Numbered from the stretch's first letter, positions 1-7,566 are shown. The stretch: 9,590 nt of DNA from Bacillota bacterium (GCA_023441845.1 JAEZNF010000147.1:1-9590), one strand, 5' to 3'. The notes: a model not told the origin generated them from the letters alone. Numbers and translations are program-made.

Positions 1-1
1 A

Positions 2-1084
2 AAATTATATGATATAACTAAGGGTAGCGAATATATGTCCGCTACAACAACTTTACTAAATATAGAGGCGTATGGCAACAAACCAGACAATATTACCAAC
101 AAAAGCAATCTGGGTGATGGGTTAAGAAGAGCCTATGAGATACTGCATAACTCCTCAAACAAATTCGCTGCCAAAATTATAATGGTATTTACCGGAAGCA
201 TACCCAATACATATACTATTAAGCCCGGTACAACTGATGAATTTGACTTTGGTACCGGTAATACAGGGAATACAAAAACCGATCCCGACAATACCAAAGC
301 TGTTGATTATGTAATTGATGTGATTAATCAAGACGGCAACCAGGACATAGTGCCGATTTTCATCAACTGTATTCCTACCAGTGAAACCGATGATATTAAT
401 AAGTGTTTCAAAGATGTCATTGCTCCTAATATTAACTCAGATAAAGTAGAATCTTCCAAACTTTATTACGCACCTATTACAGCTACCCCAACATCTACAG
501 TTACACCGACACCTACTCATAAATCTTCTAGTAAGGGTACACCTACAACTAAGCCTACTCCTACGCCCGAGCCAGTTGCCGAGGCTATTGATGACGTTAT
601 CTTAAACCAAATTTATTCAAACACAATAGATTACATAATGCCGGAAATCAAGTATGAGCCCAAATCTCTAACTATTGATTTTTATCTTGCCACCCCTATA
701 TATGTTGAAGTTGTATCAATTCCCAATGGCTGGAAAGACCTTGGAGATGTCACAACACCACTGGGTTTAAAAAGGCATTATCAGTATGAAATCACCATCA
801 AGCCTGAAAATAGTCGTAAAGATCCTGATAATTCTTTAATAAATTATTACAACTTAGACTTCACAGGCATAGATAATGTAAATTTTGTGATAAAGTATAA
901 GAAAGACCCTAGTATTCCGTTAAGAAATTATAATCAATCTGTAATGTTCCCTGGTACTGATTATATGAATTGTACACTTGAATATATAGACCCTCGCGAC
1001 AGCGAAAACTATTATGTTACTACAACGAATAAAAGTTATAAACCTCTGAAAGTTAACGTAAAATACTTAATAGACATACAATAG
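2..1084 (+). CDS. C-terminal part of a vWA-like surface or secreted protein with T/P-rich linker (5' end outside window)
   Basis: The frame is open to the left edge (codons from base 2), so the first ATG at 35 is probably internal and the N-terminus is missing. Residue numbers here count from that ATG. Residues 24-30 (SNLGDGL) followed by RRAYEIL match the second metal-site loop and helix of vWA domains (usually TNIGDGLRRA). Residues 48-58 (IIMVFTGSIPN) match the strand that normally reads VxLTDGxPN. The usual Asp is Gly and the usual Thr of the other loop is Ser, so metal binding looks impaired. Residues 105-113 look like a late vWA strand. Residues 151-180 are a Thr/Pro/Ser/Lys-rich linker typical of extracellular clostridial proteins. 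Residues 181-349 form a probable beta-rich domain that I cannot assign. There is no LPXTG motif, C-terminal membrane segment or dockerin repeat. An extracellular location is inferred from the linker; any signal peptide would be upstream. Ligand and role are unknown. Confidence 0.7.
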   Translation, partial: KLYDITKGSEYMSATTTLLNIEAYGNKPDNITNKSNLGDGLRRAYEILHNSSNKFAAKIIMVFTGSIPNTYTIKPGTTDEFDFGTGNTGNTKTDPDNTKAVDYVIDVINQDGNQDIVPIFINCIPTSETDDINKCFKDVIAPNINSDKVESSKLYYAPITATPTSTVTPTPTHKSSSKGTPTTKPTPTPEPVAEAIDDVILNQIYSNTIDYIMPEIKYEPKSLTIDFYLATPIYVEVVSIPNGWKDLGDVTTPLGLKRHYQYEITIKPENSRKDPDNSLINYYNLDFTGIDNVNFVIKYKKDPSIPLRNYNQSVMFPGTDYMNCTLEYIDPRDSENYYVTTTNKSYKPLKVNVKYLIDIQ

Positions 1085-1100
1085 TACAACAAATACAATA

Positions 1101-1131
1101 AAGGCCGCCTCACTTAGAATGAGGCGGCCTT
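1101..1131. terminator. Bidirectional intrinsic terminator between convergent genes
   Basis: A perfect 12-bp inverted repeat (AAGGCCGCCTCA and TGAGGCGGCCTT) surrounds a 7-base loop. It starts 17 bases after the stop of the vWA-like gene and lies 20 bases past the stop of the convergent lipid kinase gene. The minus-strand transcript has the better U-rich tail (TTTATTGTATTTG); the plus-strand tail is weaker (CTAAATTTA). It is the only hairpin in the 66-base gap and probably ends transcription from both sides. Confidence 0.85.
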
Positions 1132-1150
1132 CTAAATTTACACTTTCGTT

Positions 1151-2038
1151 CTATCTCACAAACACCTTCAACGCTTTATTTACAAATCTCACTTTTATAG
1201 GGAACCCTGATGCTTTCTCTCCGTCTACTGTTATACCTACTTCGGTATTGCTTGTTATTGTGCAGCTCTTTGCGGTAAGCTTTGCCACGTGCTTGTCATT
1301 TAATGAGTCACTGCTTAAAACCTTGAAAAAGAGGCTGGCTAAATCAATGTGCGAACAGCTTTTAACAATTACAATGTCCATCAGCCCATCGGAAAGGTCG
1401 GCCTCTTTTATGATATTGGAGAAGCCTGCTGCATGCTTTCCGTTCAGTATCAAAAACAGAAGGCTGTCTTCTTCTACCACCCCATCCTCTGTCTCAATTC
1501 TCAATTTAAAAGACTTTATATTTTTCACTTCGCTCAATGCCTTCAGATAGTATGCAAACGGCCCAAAGTTCTTTTTTAGCTCATTGTGGGTACTAAACGA
1601 GACATTGACAAAGAGTCCCCCTGCACAGGTGCTTAGAAAGTACTTGTTTTCGTTAATAAGGCCAACGTCGACATCAATCGTATTGCCTGCCAGAATTATA
1701 TCAAGGTTTTCATTCAATGAATTCGGAAGATTCAAGCATCTTGCAAAATCATTGCATGTACCTGACGGAATAACTCCTACAGGAACATTGACATCGTTTT
1801 TCATGAGTAAATTGATGATGGAATTTATTGTACCATCCCCCCCTGAAATAATTACCCTGTCAAATTCCTTTCTCTGGATTAATGCCGTTAAATTCTTGTC
1901 TCTAATGCCATGGAGCCTGTAGAACTGGACTACGATATTTTTTTCCTGGAATTTTTCCACAAGAAAATCAAGCTTGTTCACCATGCTGTGATCTCCCGAT
2001 AACGGATTATATATAAAAAGAGCTCTTTCCATATCCAT
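1151..2038 (-). CDS. Diacylglycerol/lipid kinase, YegS/DagK/BmrU family
   Basis: Encodes 295 residues from the upstream ATG, the normal family length. Family members phosphorylate lipids such as diacylglycerol with ATP at the inner face of the membrane, recycling diacylglycerol from lipoteichoic acid synthesis in Firmicutes. Visible motifs are NPLSG (11-15), the nucleotide-binding GGDGT (66-70), PSGTCNDFAR (91-100), ADLSDG (213-218) and VDGE (271-274), in the order expected for the N-terminal nucleotide-binding and C-terminal beta-sandwich domains. There is no membrane segment. GGAGG sits only 2 bases before the first ATG but 8 bases before the ATG of codon 3 (2030-2032), so the shorter 293-residue start is more likely. 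The gene is 108 bp downstream of recJ with no clear terminator between, and may have its own A/T-rich promoter. The substrate cannot be told from sequence: YegS-like members differ in lipid preference. Confidence 0.93.
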   Translation of the reverse strand: MDMERALFIYNPLSGDHSMVNKLDFLVEKFQEKNIVVQFYRLHGIRDKNLTALIQRKEFDRVIISGGDGTINSIINLLMKNDVNVPVGVIPSGTCNDFARCLNLPNSLNENLDIILAGNTIDVDVGLINENKYFLSTCAGGLFVNVSFSTHNELKKNFGPFAYYLKALSEVKNIKSFKLRIETEDGVVEEDSLLFLILNGKHAAGFSNIIKEADLSDGLMDIVIVKSCSHIDLASLFFKVLSSDSLNDKHVAKLTAKSCTITSNTEVGITVDGEKASGFPIKVRFVNKALKVFVR

Positions 2039-2040
2039 TT

Positions 2041-2045
2041 CCTCC
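2041..2045 (-). promoter_or_regulatory. Ribosome binding site that favours the second ATG of the lipid kinase
   Basis: The minus strand reads GGAGG-AA-ATG-GAT-ATG. The distance to the first ATG is 2 bases, too short for efficient initiation. The distance to the second ATG at 2030-2032 is 8 bases, which is near optimal. This argues that codon 3 is the working start. Confidence 0.6.
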
Positions 2046-2146
2046 AGTTAATAGTTTAAGTAATTTTATCAAGTAATATTATATATTTTTATTTAGCAAT
2101 TTCATATAGTTTTTAACTGCTGATTTCAATTATTTTTATTCGGCGT
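2046..2146 (-). promoter_or_regulatory. A/T-rich gap with possible weak promoter for the lipid kinase
   Basis: The gap between recJ and the lipid kinase is very A/T-rich. On the minus strand it has a perfect TATAAT at 2078-2083, placed to start transcription about 30 bases before the coding region. No convincing -35 box lies 16-18 bases upstream: the 17-base position reads TATGAA. No stable hairpin with a U-tract is visible, so recJ transcripts may also read through. Confidence 0.3.
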
Positions 2147-4498
2147 TTATCTTAGGTACTCCCTGAATTTTTCAGTCTCGAGGCTTAAAATAAAATTTTG
2201 GTACGCATTCTTTTCGAGAAGAGCACCTTTTAAGTTTCTTTCGGCAGCATAAATTTCGGGCCCCGGCCCCTTATCACTTTTTCTGACATATATCATACCG
2301 CCTTCATTAATTTCAAATTCAATTTTACCCGCTACGTTTAAGTATTTCAAAGCTGCAATTGAAATCTCCTCTTCAATGCAAAGCCTCATTGAAAGATATT
2401 CCAGGCTTGTTATTCCGCCGGCATTATTGATTACGTATTTGAGGATTCCCATTAGATTGCTAACAAACCCCCTGAATGAATAATCAGGATTCAAAGAGAA
2501 ATTAATAATGAGCTTCCGGGGATTTACTAAAGAAACCACCTCTCTGAAAATCTGTGAGTTAACAGGTATAGACAGGAATACAAGCTTCCCTCCCCTTATT
2601 GAAGCTTCCTTTTGTGTAATACTCTCAGTATCTTCAACCCCCTCCCGGTTAAAAACACCCGGCAGGTTAAACCTGTTGATTGTATCTTTAATACTGCATC
2701 TTGAGCTTAAGCCTTCATAAAAGAAGACGCCATCATTGAAATGTTCCGCAATTGCTTCCGCCGTTTTTTCCCTTTCATCGGCAATAAGGCCCTCGAATGC
2801 TTTTTTGGGCGTGCCGTCGGTTTCCATGATATGTTCTACGGTAAGCTGCAATTCGGTATTACCCTTGTAGGTGTTACGTCCGAGTTTGTATATGATGTCA
2901 TAAATTCCGCCCTGGTAACTGAAATTTTCACCGAACCACTTTACCGCCGCAATCCTTTTATCGCTCTCATCAGCCAGAACCATGATATGATGGTCTCTAT
3001 CGGTCTTTCTGTCACTTACCACCGTTGCCCTTCTTGTAACAAAAACCGGCGGTTCAAAGCCTTCTCCATACGGTCCCACGCTTGAAAGCCTTTTATAAAA
3101 GCCTTCGTCTATATAATCAAAGTTCAGATTCCAGTCTACACTCACATTCATAACATCTTTTATATAGTACAGCCTTTCGGATACCGCCTCAATTTCATTC
3201 GTAAAGCTCTCAAGGTTTTCTTTTGACAGGGATAGACCGGCAGCTTTGGAATGCCCGCCAAACTTTAAGAGCTTTCCTGAACACATTTTTATGAGGTTGT
3301 AAATATTAACATCGTCTGTTGACCTTGCCGATCCTACAATTGTCGTACCGTCTTCCTTTAGAGTAAGAAGAATTGCGGGTTTCCTGTAAGTTTCACATAT
3401 TTTTCCGGCCGCTATACCGATTATTCCATGGTGCCAGCTCTCGTTATATAAAACCAGCACAGTCTTGTTCTTCTTTTTATTAACCACCAGTTCCGAGGCC
3501 TGCTTTATAATATCCTGCTGAACCCTCTTTCTTTCCTGATTCAGCATATCTATCCTCTGTGCCATATTTAATGCCGCTTCATACTCCCTGCAAAGCAGCA
3601 TATCAACGGGAAGCCTTGCCGACTCCATTCTTCCGGCTGCATTTATTCTGGGCGCAATCTGAAACGCAACGCTTTCTTCATTATCCAGCTTCGCATCCTT
3701 TTCAATTATGGAAAACAGTGCTCTAAGCCCTGTTCTTTTGGTATTAAATAGTTTGGGTAAAGCTTTCTTTAAAAGGTATCTGTTTTCGCCGTTCAGGCTC
3801 ACTACATCGGCAATAAGCGACATGGCTAAAAGATCAAGAAAACCATCTGCGTACCCAGCCATTCCATAATGCTCCAATAAGGCCGTGCATAAAAAATAAG
3901 CCATGCCGCATCCCGATATGTTTAAAGCCTTATGTCCCTCTCCTAAAAACTTGGGATTCAGCATAATTTCTGCAGGTGGCAGAATATCCGGCAAGTTGTG
4001 GTGATCGGTAACTATTACGTCCATTCCAAGCTCTTTTGCAAGAGTTATCTCGTTTACATTGGATATACCGCAGTCACAGGTAATAATGAGCGAAACTCCC
4101 TTTAAAGCCAGAGACCTTATAACCTGTTCATTCATTCCGTAGCCTTCTGCAAAACGGTCGGGCACATGGTATATAACCGAGCCTGTTAAGAACCTCAGGC
4201 ATTCGACCAGTGTTACAGTGCTTGTAACTCCGTCAACATCGTAATCGCCGTAAACGGCTATAAGCTCTTTTGACTCTATCGCCCTTGTTATACGCTTTAC
4301 CGCCTTATCCATGCATGGGAACTCGTTAGCTTCGGTAGGCTTATAACAATTGTCATCAAGCATTTGTCTGATGGTTTCAGGGTCCTTATATCCCCTGTTG
4401 AAAAATATCCTTGCAATAAGCTCATCGCCTTCTACAGCTTCCAGTATGCCTTTAGGAATATTGATATTTTCATTCAAGATACTTACTTTTATTTTCAT
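2147..4498 (-). CDS. recJ: Single-stranded-DNA-specific exonuclease RecJ
   Basis: Encodes 783 residues, close to the long Firmicutes RecJ proteins (B. subtilis about 786) and longer than the roughly 577-residue E. coli enzyme. It degrades single-stranded DNA 5' to 3' with Mn/Mg in recombination and repair. The DHH phosphoesterase motifs are complete: YGDYDVDG (83-90), CDCG (141-144), VTDHH (163-167) and SLIADVV (227-233). RecJ-specific RINAAGR (284-290), WHHGIIGI (355-362) and the DHHA1 motif GGHSKAAG (414-421) follow. Residues 460-560 fit the OB-fold, with a PYGEGFEPPVF variant of the usual PFGxGNPxPxF. Residues 570-783 are a C-terminal extension; about 677-740 looks like a winged helix. No membrane segment is seen, so it is cytoplasmic. 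The ATG has AAGGAG 5 bases upstream, overlapping the stop of the nuclease gene, so it is translationally coupled to the helicase-nuclease pair. Clostridia often have more than one RecJ homologue, so this may not be the only copy. Confidence 0.96.
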   Translation of the reverse strand: MKIKVSILNENINIPKGILEAVEGDELIARIFFNRGYKDPETIRQMLDDNCYKPTEANEFPCMDKAVKRITRAIESKELIAVYGDYDVDGVTSTVTLVECLRFLTGSVIYHVPDRFAEGYGMNEQVIRSLALKGVSLIITCDCGISNVNEITLAKELGMDVIVTDHHNLPDILPPAEIMLNPKFLGEGHKALNISGCGMAYFLCTALLEHYGMAGYADGFLDLLAMSLIADVVSLNGENRYLLKKALPKLFNTKRTGLRALFSIIEKDAKLDNEESVAFQIAPRINAAGRMESARLPVDMLLCREYEAALNMAQRIDMLNQERKRVQQDIIKQASELVVNKKKNKTVLVLYNESWHHGIIGIAAGKICETYRKPAILLTLKEDGTTIVGSARSTDDVNIYNLIKMCSGKLLKFGGHSKAAGLSLSKENLESFTNEIEAVSERLYYIKDVMNVSVDWNLNFDYIDEGFYKRLSSVGPYGEGFEPPVFVTRRATVVSDRKTDRDHHIMVLADESDKRIAAVKWFGENFSYQGGIYDIIYKLGRNTYKGNTELQLTVEHIMETDGTPKKAFEGLIADEREKTAEAIAEHFNDGVFFYEGLSSRCSIKDTINRFNLPGVFNREGVEDTESITQKEASIRGGKLVFLSIPVNSQIFREVVSLVNPRKLIINFSLNPDYSFRGFVSNLMGILKYVINNAGGITSLEYLSMRLCIEEEISIAALKYLNVAGKIEFEINEGGMIYVRKSDKGPGPEIYAAERNLKGALLEKNAYQNFILSLETEKFREYLR

Positions 4499-4503
4499 TT
4501 CGG

Positions 4504-4510
4504 CTCCTTA
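4504..4510 (-). promoter_or_regulatory. recJ ribosome site fused with the upstream stop codon (TAAGGAG)
   Basis: The TAA stop of the nuclease gene (4508-4510) and the recJ Shine-Dalgarno AAGGAG (4504-4509) share bases. The recJ ATG follows after 5 bases. Ribosomes ending the nuclease gene finish on the recJ initiation site, a typical arrangement for stop-restart coupling. Confidence 0.8.
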
Positions 4511-5332
4511 AAACTTTTCCTCTACACACTCCCATTCAAGGGAATCCAGAAAATCCTCATCCTCTTCAATGGCCTCAAAATCAATTTTTTCATTATTGCA
4601 AAACCAGTTAAATTCGCAGTATTTACAGTGCTTTATGTATAAATTCTTATCAAACCCGGAATAGTCATAGCTTACTATCCTTCCGATCTTTTCCTCAATA
4701 AGGTTTCTCGCCCGCCGGTGCCGCTCACTGCTGTACTTTATTTCATCTAGTATGTGTGGTGTATCGGGCTGCCAGTAATACATGGATATGCTCCCGCAAT
4801 CAATATCCCTTCCCATTATAAGCCGGGCTTGCTCCTTTAAAACAAACATATACACTATGGTCTGAAGACTCTCTCCATACCTCTTCTTATTCCTGGCATT
4901 TTTGGAATCCGGGCTTCCCGAATGGGTCTTCCAGTCCCATATTTCAATTGTGTCGCCATTTACCAAAATCAAATCGTAATTTGCCTCAAGCCTTAACATC
5001 GAATCTGCCATTCTGATTTTATATTCCGGGTAGTATTTATAATCCTGCATTATTTTAAAGCTGCTTTTAAGGCTCTCAAGCCATTTTTTAAGGTCTTCAT
5101 CCTTATCGTCCAAACCGTCAATACCCTCATCCACCCCGAGAAAATACCTGCATGCAAGAAGGTGAAAATCATTGCCCATTTCCAGTCGCCGCTTCACATT
5201 TTCATCGGGAAAGCTGTCCCACTTAAGATTCTCAAGATACCTTTTTTTAAACTTCAAAGGACAGCTGTCGAATGTGGAAAGCGAGTGCTGGGTAAACAGG
5301 AAATAGTCCTTCAATTCCAATTCTTTTCTCAT
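4508..5332 (-). CDS. Stand-alone PD-(D/E)XK nuclease, RecB/AddB/Cas4-like, with predicted Fe-S cluster
   Basis: Encodes 274 residues and is likely a cytoplasmic DNA nuclease. Nuclease motifs in order are GNDFH (53-57, the family His), a possible Glu at 103, the metal-binding Asp at 120 (NYD), the DWK core (D133, K135) and QTIVY (Q157, Y161), the QxxxY motif of RecB-type nucleases. Four cysteines, C24 in SxxFDSCP near the N-terminus and C236, C239 and C245 (CX2CX5C) near the C-terminus, match the iron-sulfur staple of AddB and resemble Cas4. An acidic tail follows (about 251-272). The gene overlaps the helicase by 4 bases (ATGA) and has AGGAGG 10 bases before its ATG, so it is almost certainly the partner of that helicase. 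No cas1/cas2 is present, so Cas4 in a CRISPR setting is unlikely. As I recall, similar helicase-nuclease pairs occur in cyanobacteria and Chloroflexota. The polarity of cleavage cannot be read from sequence. Confidence 0.88.
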   Translation of the reverse strand: MRKELELKDYFLFTQHSLSTFDSCPLKFKKRYLENLKWDSFPDENVKRRLEMGNDFHLLACRYFLGVDEGIDGLDDKDEDLKKWLESLKSSFKIMQDYKYYPEYKIRMADSMLRLEANYDLILVNGDTIEIWDWKTHSGSPDSKNARNKKRYGESLQTIVYMFVLKEQARLIMGRDIDCGSISMYYWQPDTPHILDEIKYSSERHRRARNLIEEKIGRIVSYDYSGFDKNLYIKHCKYCEFNWFCNNEKIDFEAIEEDEDFLDSLEWECVEEKF

Positions 5333-7560
5333 CTTCTCGAGGCCTCCTCAATGTATTTTTTAATTTCCAATAGATATCTGGATGGGGGTGATTCGTTCCT
5401 TCTGCCTTTATTGGCGTGAAAACCCGAAAGAAACAGGTGCTTTTTAGCCCTGGTAATCCCTACATATAAAAGCCTTGCTTTTTCGGATATGGTCTCAATC
5501 TTGGATTCGAGAAACGTATCGCCTTCAAAATCCCCTTCAGCTATCTTCTGCATTTCGGCCTTTACTACAGCTTGAGGGTTTTTATATTCCTGCTTTAGAA
5601 ACCAGTATTCACCGATAAATTTATCATTTAAATCCACCGGAAAATCTGCGTAATTAAGGCCTGTCAAAAAAACAGTATCCCACTCCAGCCCTTTTGACTT
5701 ATGGTAGGTGCAAACCGTTACAACACCGGGTTTTGGCTCATAGCCCTTAAGCTCCCATACCACACCGGCAAAAAAATTAAACATATTTTTGGGACTTAGG
5801 AGCTCTAGTGCCAGGTCTCCAAGCTTCCATTTCGGGTCCTGATTCATAAGATACCTGACATCTCCCGCAACCTTATAGGCAATTGCTCTTTCTTCCATGC
5901 AGAAATTCAGCTTTTCGGATATGTAAAGAATGAGCTTTTCAACAACAGTTCCCGGAAATTCCAGCAGATCTTTTACAATTTCCAGCTTTCCGACAAAGTC
6001 GTTCCATATCTTTTGCTCCCGCAATTCCTGAGGAACCTCTTTTAAATTTATTTCTCCCCCCATAGGGTATAATATCTTTTCCACAGGACAGTGTTTTAAA
6101 TAACCGGTCAACAGCCCCCTCTGGTCCACCTTTTTTACATTATCCTCGGAATCATCGCCTTTAATATCTTCATAGCGGTCGGTCAAGAAGCAATCATGCA
6201 TCATGTTCGCCAATTTTTCTCCGCTGTCGGGTAATGCAATATAGTCAATTACCCTTCCTAAAAGCTTAAGAGTCCTGTTTCTTTCGGCAGATGTATTGTC
6301 AAGCTGCTCAAAAGGTATGTTATAGGAATCAAGCATCTTTATGATATCGCCAATTCTCCACGAACTGGGTACCAAGATTGCAATTGTCCCGTCGGGGTAT
6401 TTGTTAATATAATCGGCTGCCCTTCTTACGACACCCCTGGCCTCATCAAGCCATAAATCAAAAATACCGGCCCTTATTCCGTATTCAGGGACAACAGGAT
6501 TTTTTATTTCCCCGTCGTCTACAGTCTCAATAAACTGGGGCAGCAGGCTGCTACGGCACTCAGGTACGGGATGGACTTCCCTGACATATTTTACAAAGTA
6601 ATTTGCCAGATCTACTATTTCCTTTGAGTTTCTGCTGGACTGCGATATATTGTAAACAGTGGTTTCAGGCAGTTCACAAAAGTTTTTGAAAAGCGTAAAG
6701 TCGCTGTTTGAAAAGCTTCCACATATGGCCTGATTGCTGTCTCCTACTCTTAAGAGGTTCCCGTCTGCAATCATAGTAAGTATTTCACTCTGAATCAAAT
6801 TTGAGTCCTGTGCTTCGTCCTCACAGACAAAAGAATATTTTTTTCTGTATTTTTCCAGAAGACTGCTGTCTTCCATGAGCATCTTTTTTGAATTATACAG
6901 CATATCGTCAAAATCCAAAAAACCGCTTATTTTAATCTTTCTGTCGTATACTTCATATATCTCGGAGGCACACCTTAAAATCGAGCTTTGGGGCAGCTTC
7001 TTACACTTTTCCAATGCTTCTTGCGGCCCTATTCCCCTTAATTTAAAATTTCCTATTGCATTAAGTACTATGGTGCAAAACTTGTCGTGCCAGTTTTTAT
7101 AGACCTCGGATATTTTATTGGTACTTAATTGGGAGTCATCCACATAAAGCCTGAACCTTTCTTCGTTCTTTCTCCTCCACTCATCAATTGCACTGCTTAT
7201 TATATGTACCTTGATTACCTCATCTACTATCTCAAATTCTTCATTTACAGTTATCAGGTCAGGTTTTTCCTTAATTATCTGAAGGCACAGTCCATGTATC
7301 GTCGAGACAAAGTAGTCTTTGCTTCCCGATATGCCTATTTTTTGCAGTTCGGAAGCTATTCTCTGCTTGAAATTATTTACCGCACTATTCATATAGGTCA
7401 CAATAAGGATTTTTCCGGGTTTATGTAGTCCCTCTGCAATCATCCTTGCAGCCCAAACCGACAGGCAGTATGTTTTACCGCCTCCGGGAATTGCAGGCAC
7501 CGCACAATAGCCGCCCCTGTATTGTTCCACCAATTCTTTCTGTCCCTTACGAAGTCCCAT
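5329..7560 (-). CDS. UvrD/Rep-like SF1A DNA helicase without fused nuclease
   Basis: Encodes 743 residues; an ATP-driven 3'-5' DNA helicase is expected from the family. All core motifs are visible: Q-motif Gln (Q7), Walker A AIPGGGKT (23-30), motif Ia TYMNSAVNNF (55-64), Ib STIHGLC (86-92), II DEAQD (248-252), III VGDSNQ (272-277), IV with R310 in QSSRNS, V TYHKSKGLEWD (618-628) and VI LLYVGITRAKK (697-707). The 2A core is interrupted by a divergent 2B-like stretch at about 430-605. Unlike AddA or RecB it ends soon after motif VI and has no nuclease domain. That activity is supplied by the next gene, whose ATG overlaps this TGA. The start is supported by AAAGGAGG 6 bases upstream and a promoter directly before it. 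The N-terminus (QYRGG...PGGGKT, SAVNNF, TIHGL) resembles helicases I recall as widespread in cyanobacteria more than UvrD or PcrA proper. It is first gene of the helicase-nuclease-recJ operon. Confidence 0.94.
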   Translation of the reverse strand: MGLRKGQKELVEQYRGGYCAVPAIPGGGKTYCLSVWAARMIAEGLHKPGKILIVTYMNSAVNNFKQRIASELQKIGISGSKDYFVSTIHGLCLQIIKEKPDLITVNEEFEIVDEVIKVHIISSAIDEWRRKNEERFRLYVDDSQLSTNKISEVYKNWHDKFCTIVLNAIGNFKLRGIGPQEALEKCKKLPQSSILRCASEIYEVYDRKIKISGFLDFDDMLYNSKKMLMEDSSLLEKYRKKYSFVCEDEAQDSNLIQSEILTMIADGNLLRVGDSNQAICGSFSNSDFTLFKNFCELPETTVYNISQSSRNSKEIVDLANYFVKYVREVHPVPECRSSLLPQFIETVDDGEIKNPVVPEYGIRAGIFDLWLDEARGVVRRAADYINKYPDGTIAILVPSSWRIGDIIKMLDSYNIPFEQLDNTSAERNRTLKLLGRVIDYIALPDSGEKLANMMHDCFLTDRYEDIKGDDSEDNVKKVDQRGLLTGYLKHCPVEKILYPMGGEINLKEVPQELREQKIWNDFVGKLEIVKDLLEFPGTVVEKLILYISEKLNFCMEERAIAYKVAGDVRYLMNQDPKWKLGDLALELLSPKNMFNFFAGVVWELKGYEPKPGVVTVCTYHKSKGLEWDTVFLTGLNYADFPVDLNDKFIGEYWFLKQEYKNPQAVVKAEMQKIAEGDFEGDTFLESKIETISEKARLLYVGITRAKKHLFLSGFHANKGRRNESPPSRYLLEIKKYIEEASRR

Positions 7561-7566
7561 GGCCTA

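Noticed and set aside
1..37. ATG at 35 as the true start of the vWA-like gene
   Set aside because: The frame is open to base 2, no ribosome site precedes the ATG, and the vWA fold would lack its first half.
1119..1922. Open plus-strand frames opposite the lipid kinase gene
   Set aside because: They are antisense to a gene with all family motifs, one begins inside the terminator hairpin, and their products resemble no family.
2508..3085. Open plus-strand frames opposite recJ
   Set aside because: Shadows of the strongly conserved recJ frame; no ribosome site and no recognisable domain.
4508..5332. Cas4 of a CRISPR-Cas locus
   Set aside because: No repeat-spacer array or other cas gene is in the window, and the overlap with a helicase gene points to repair or end processing.
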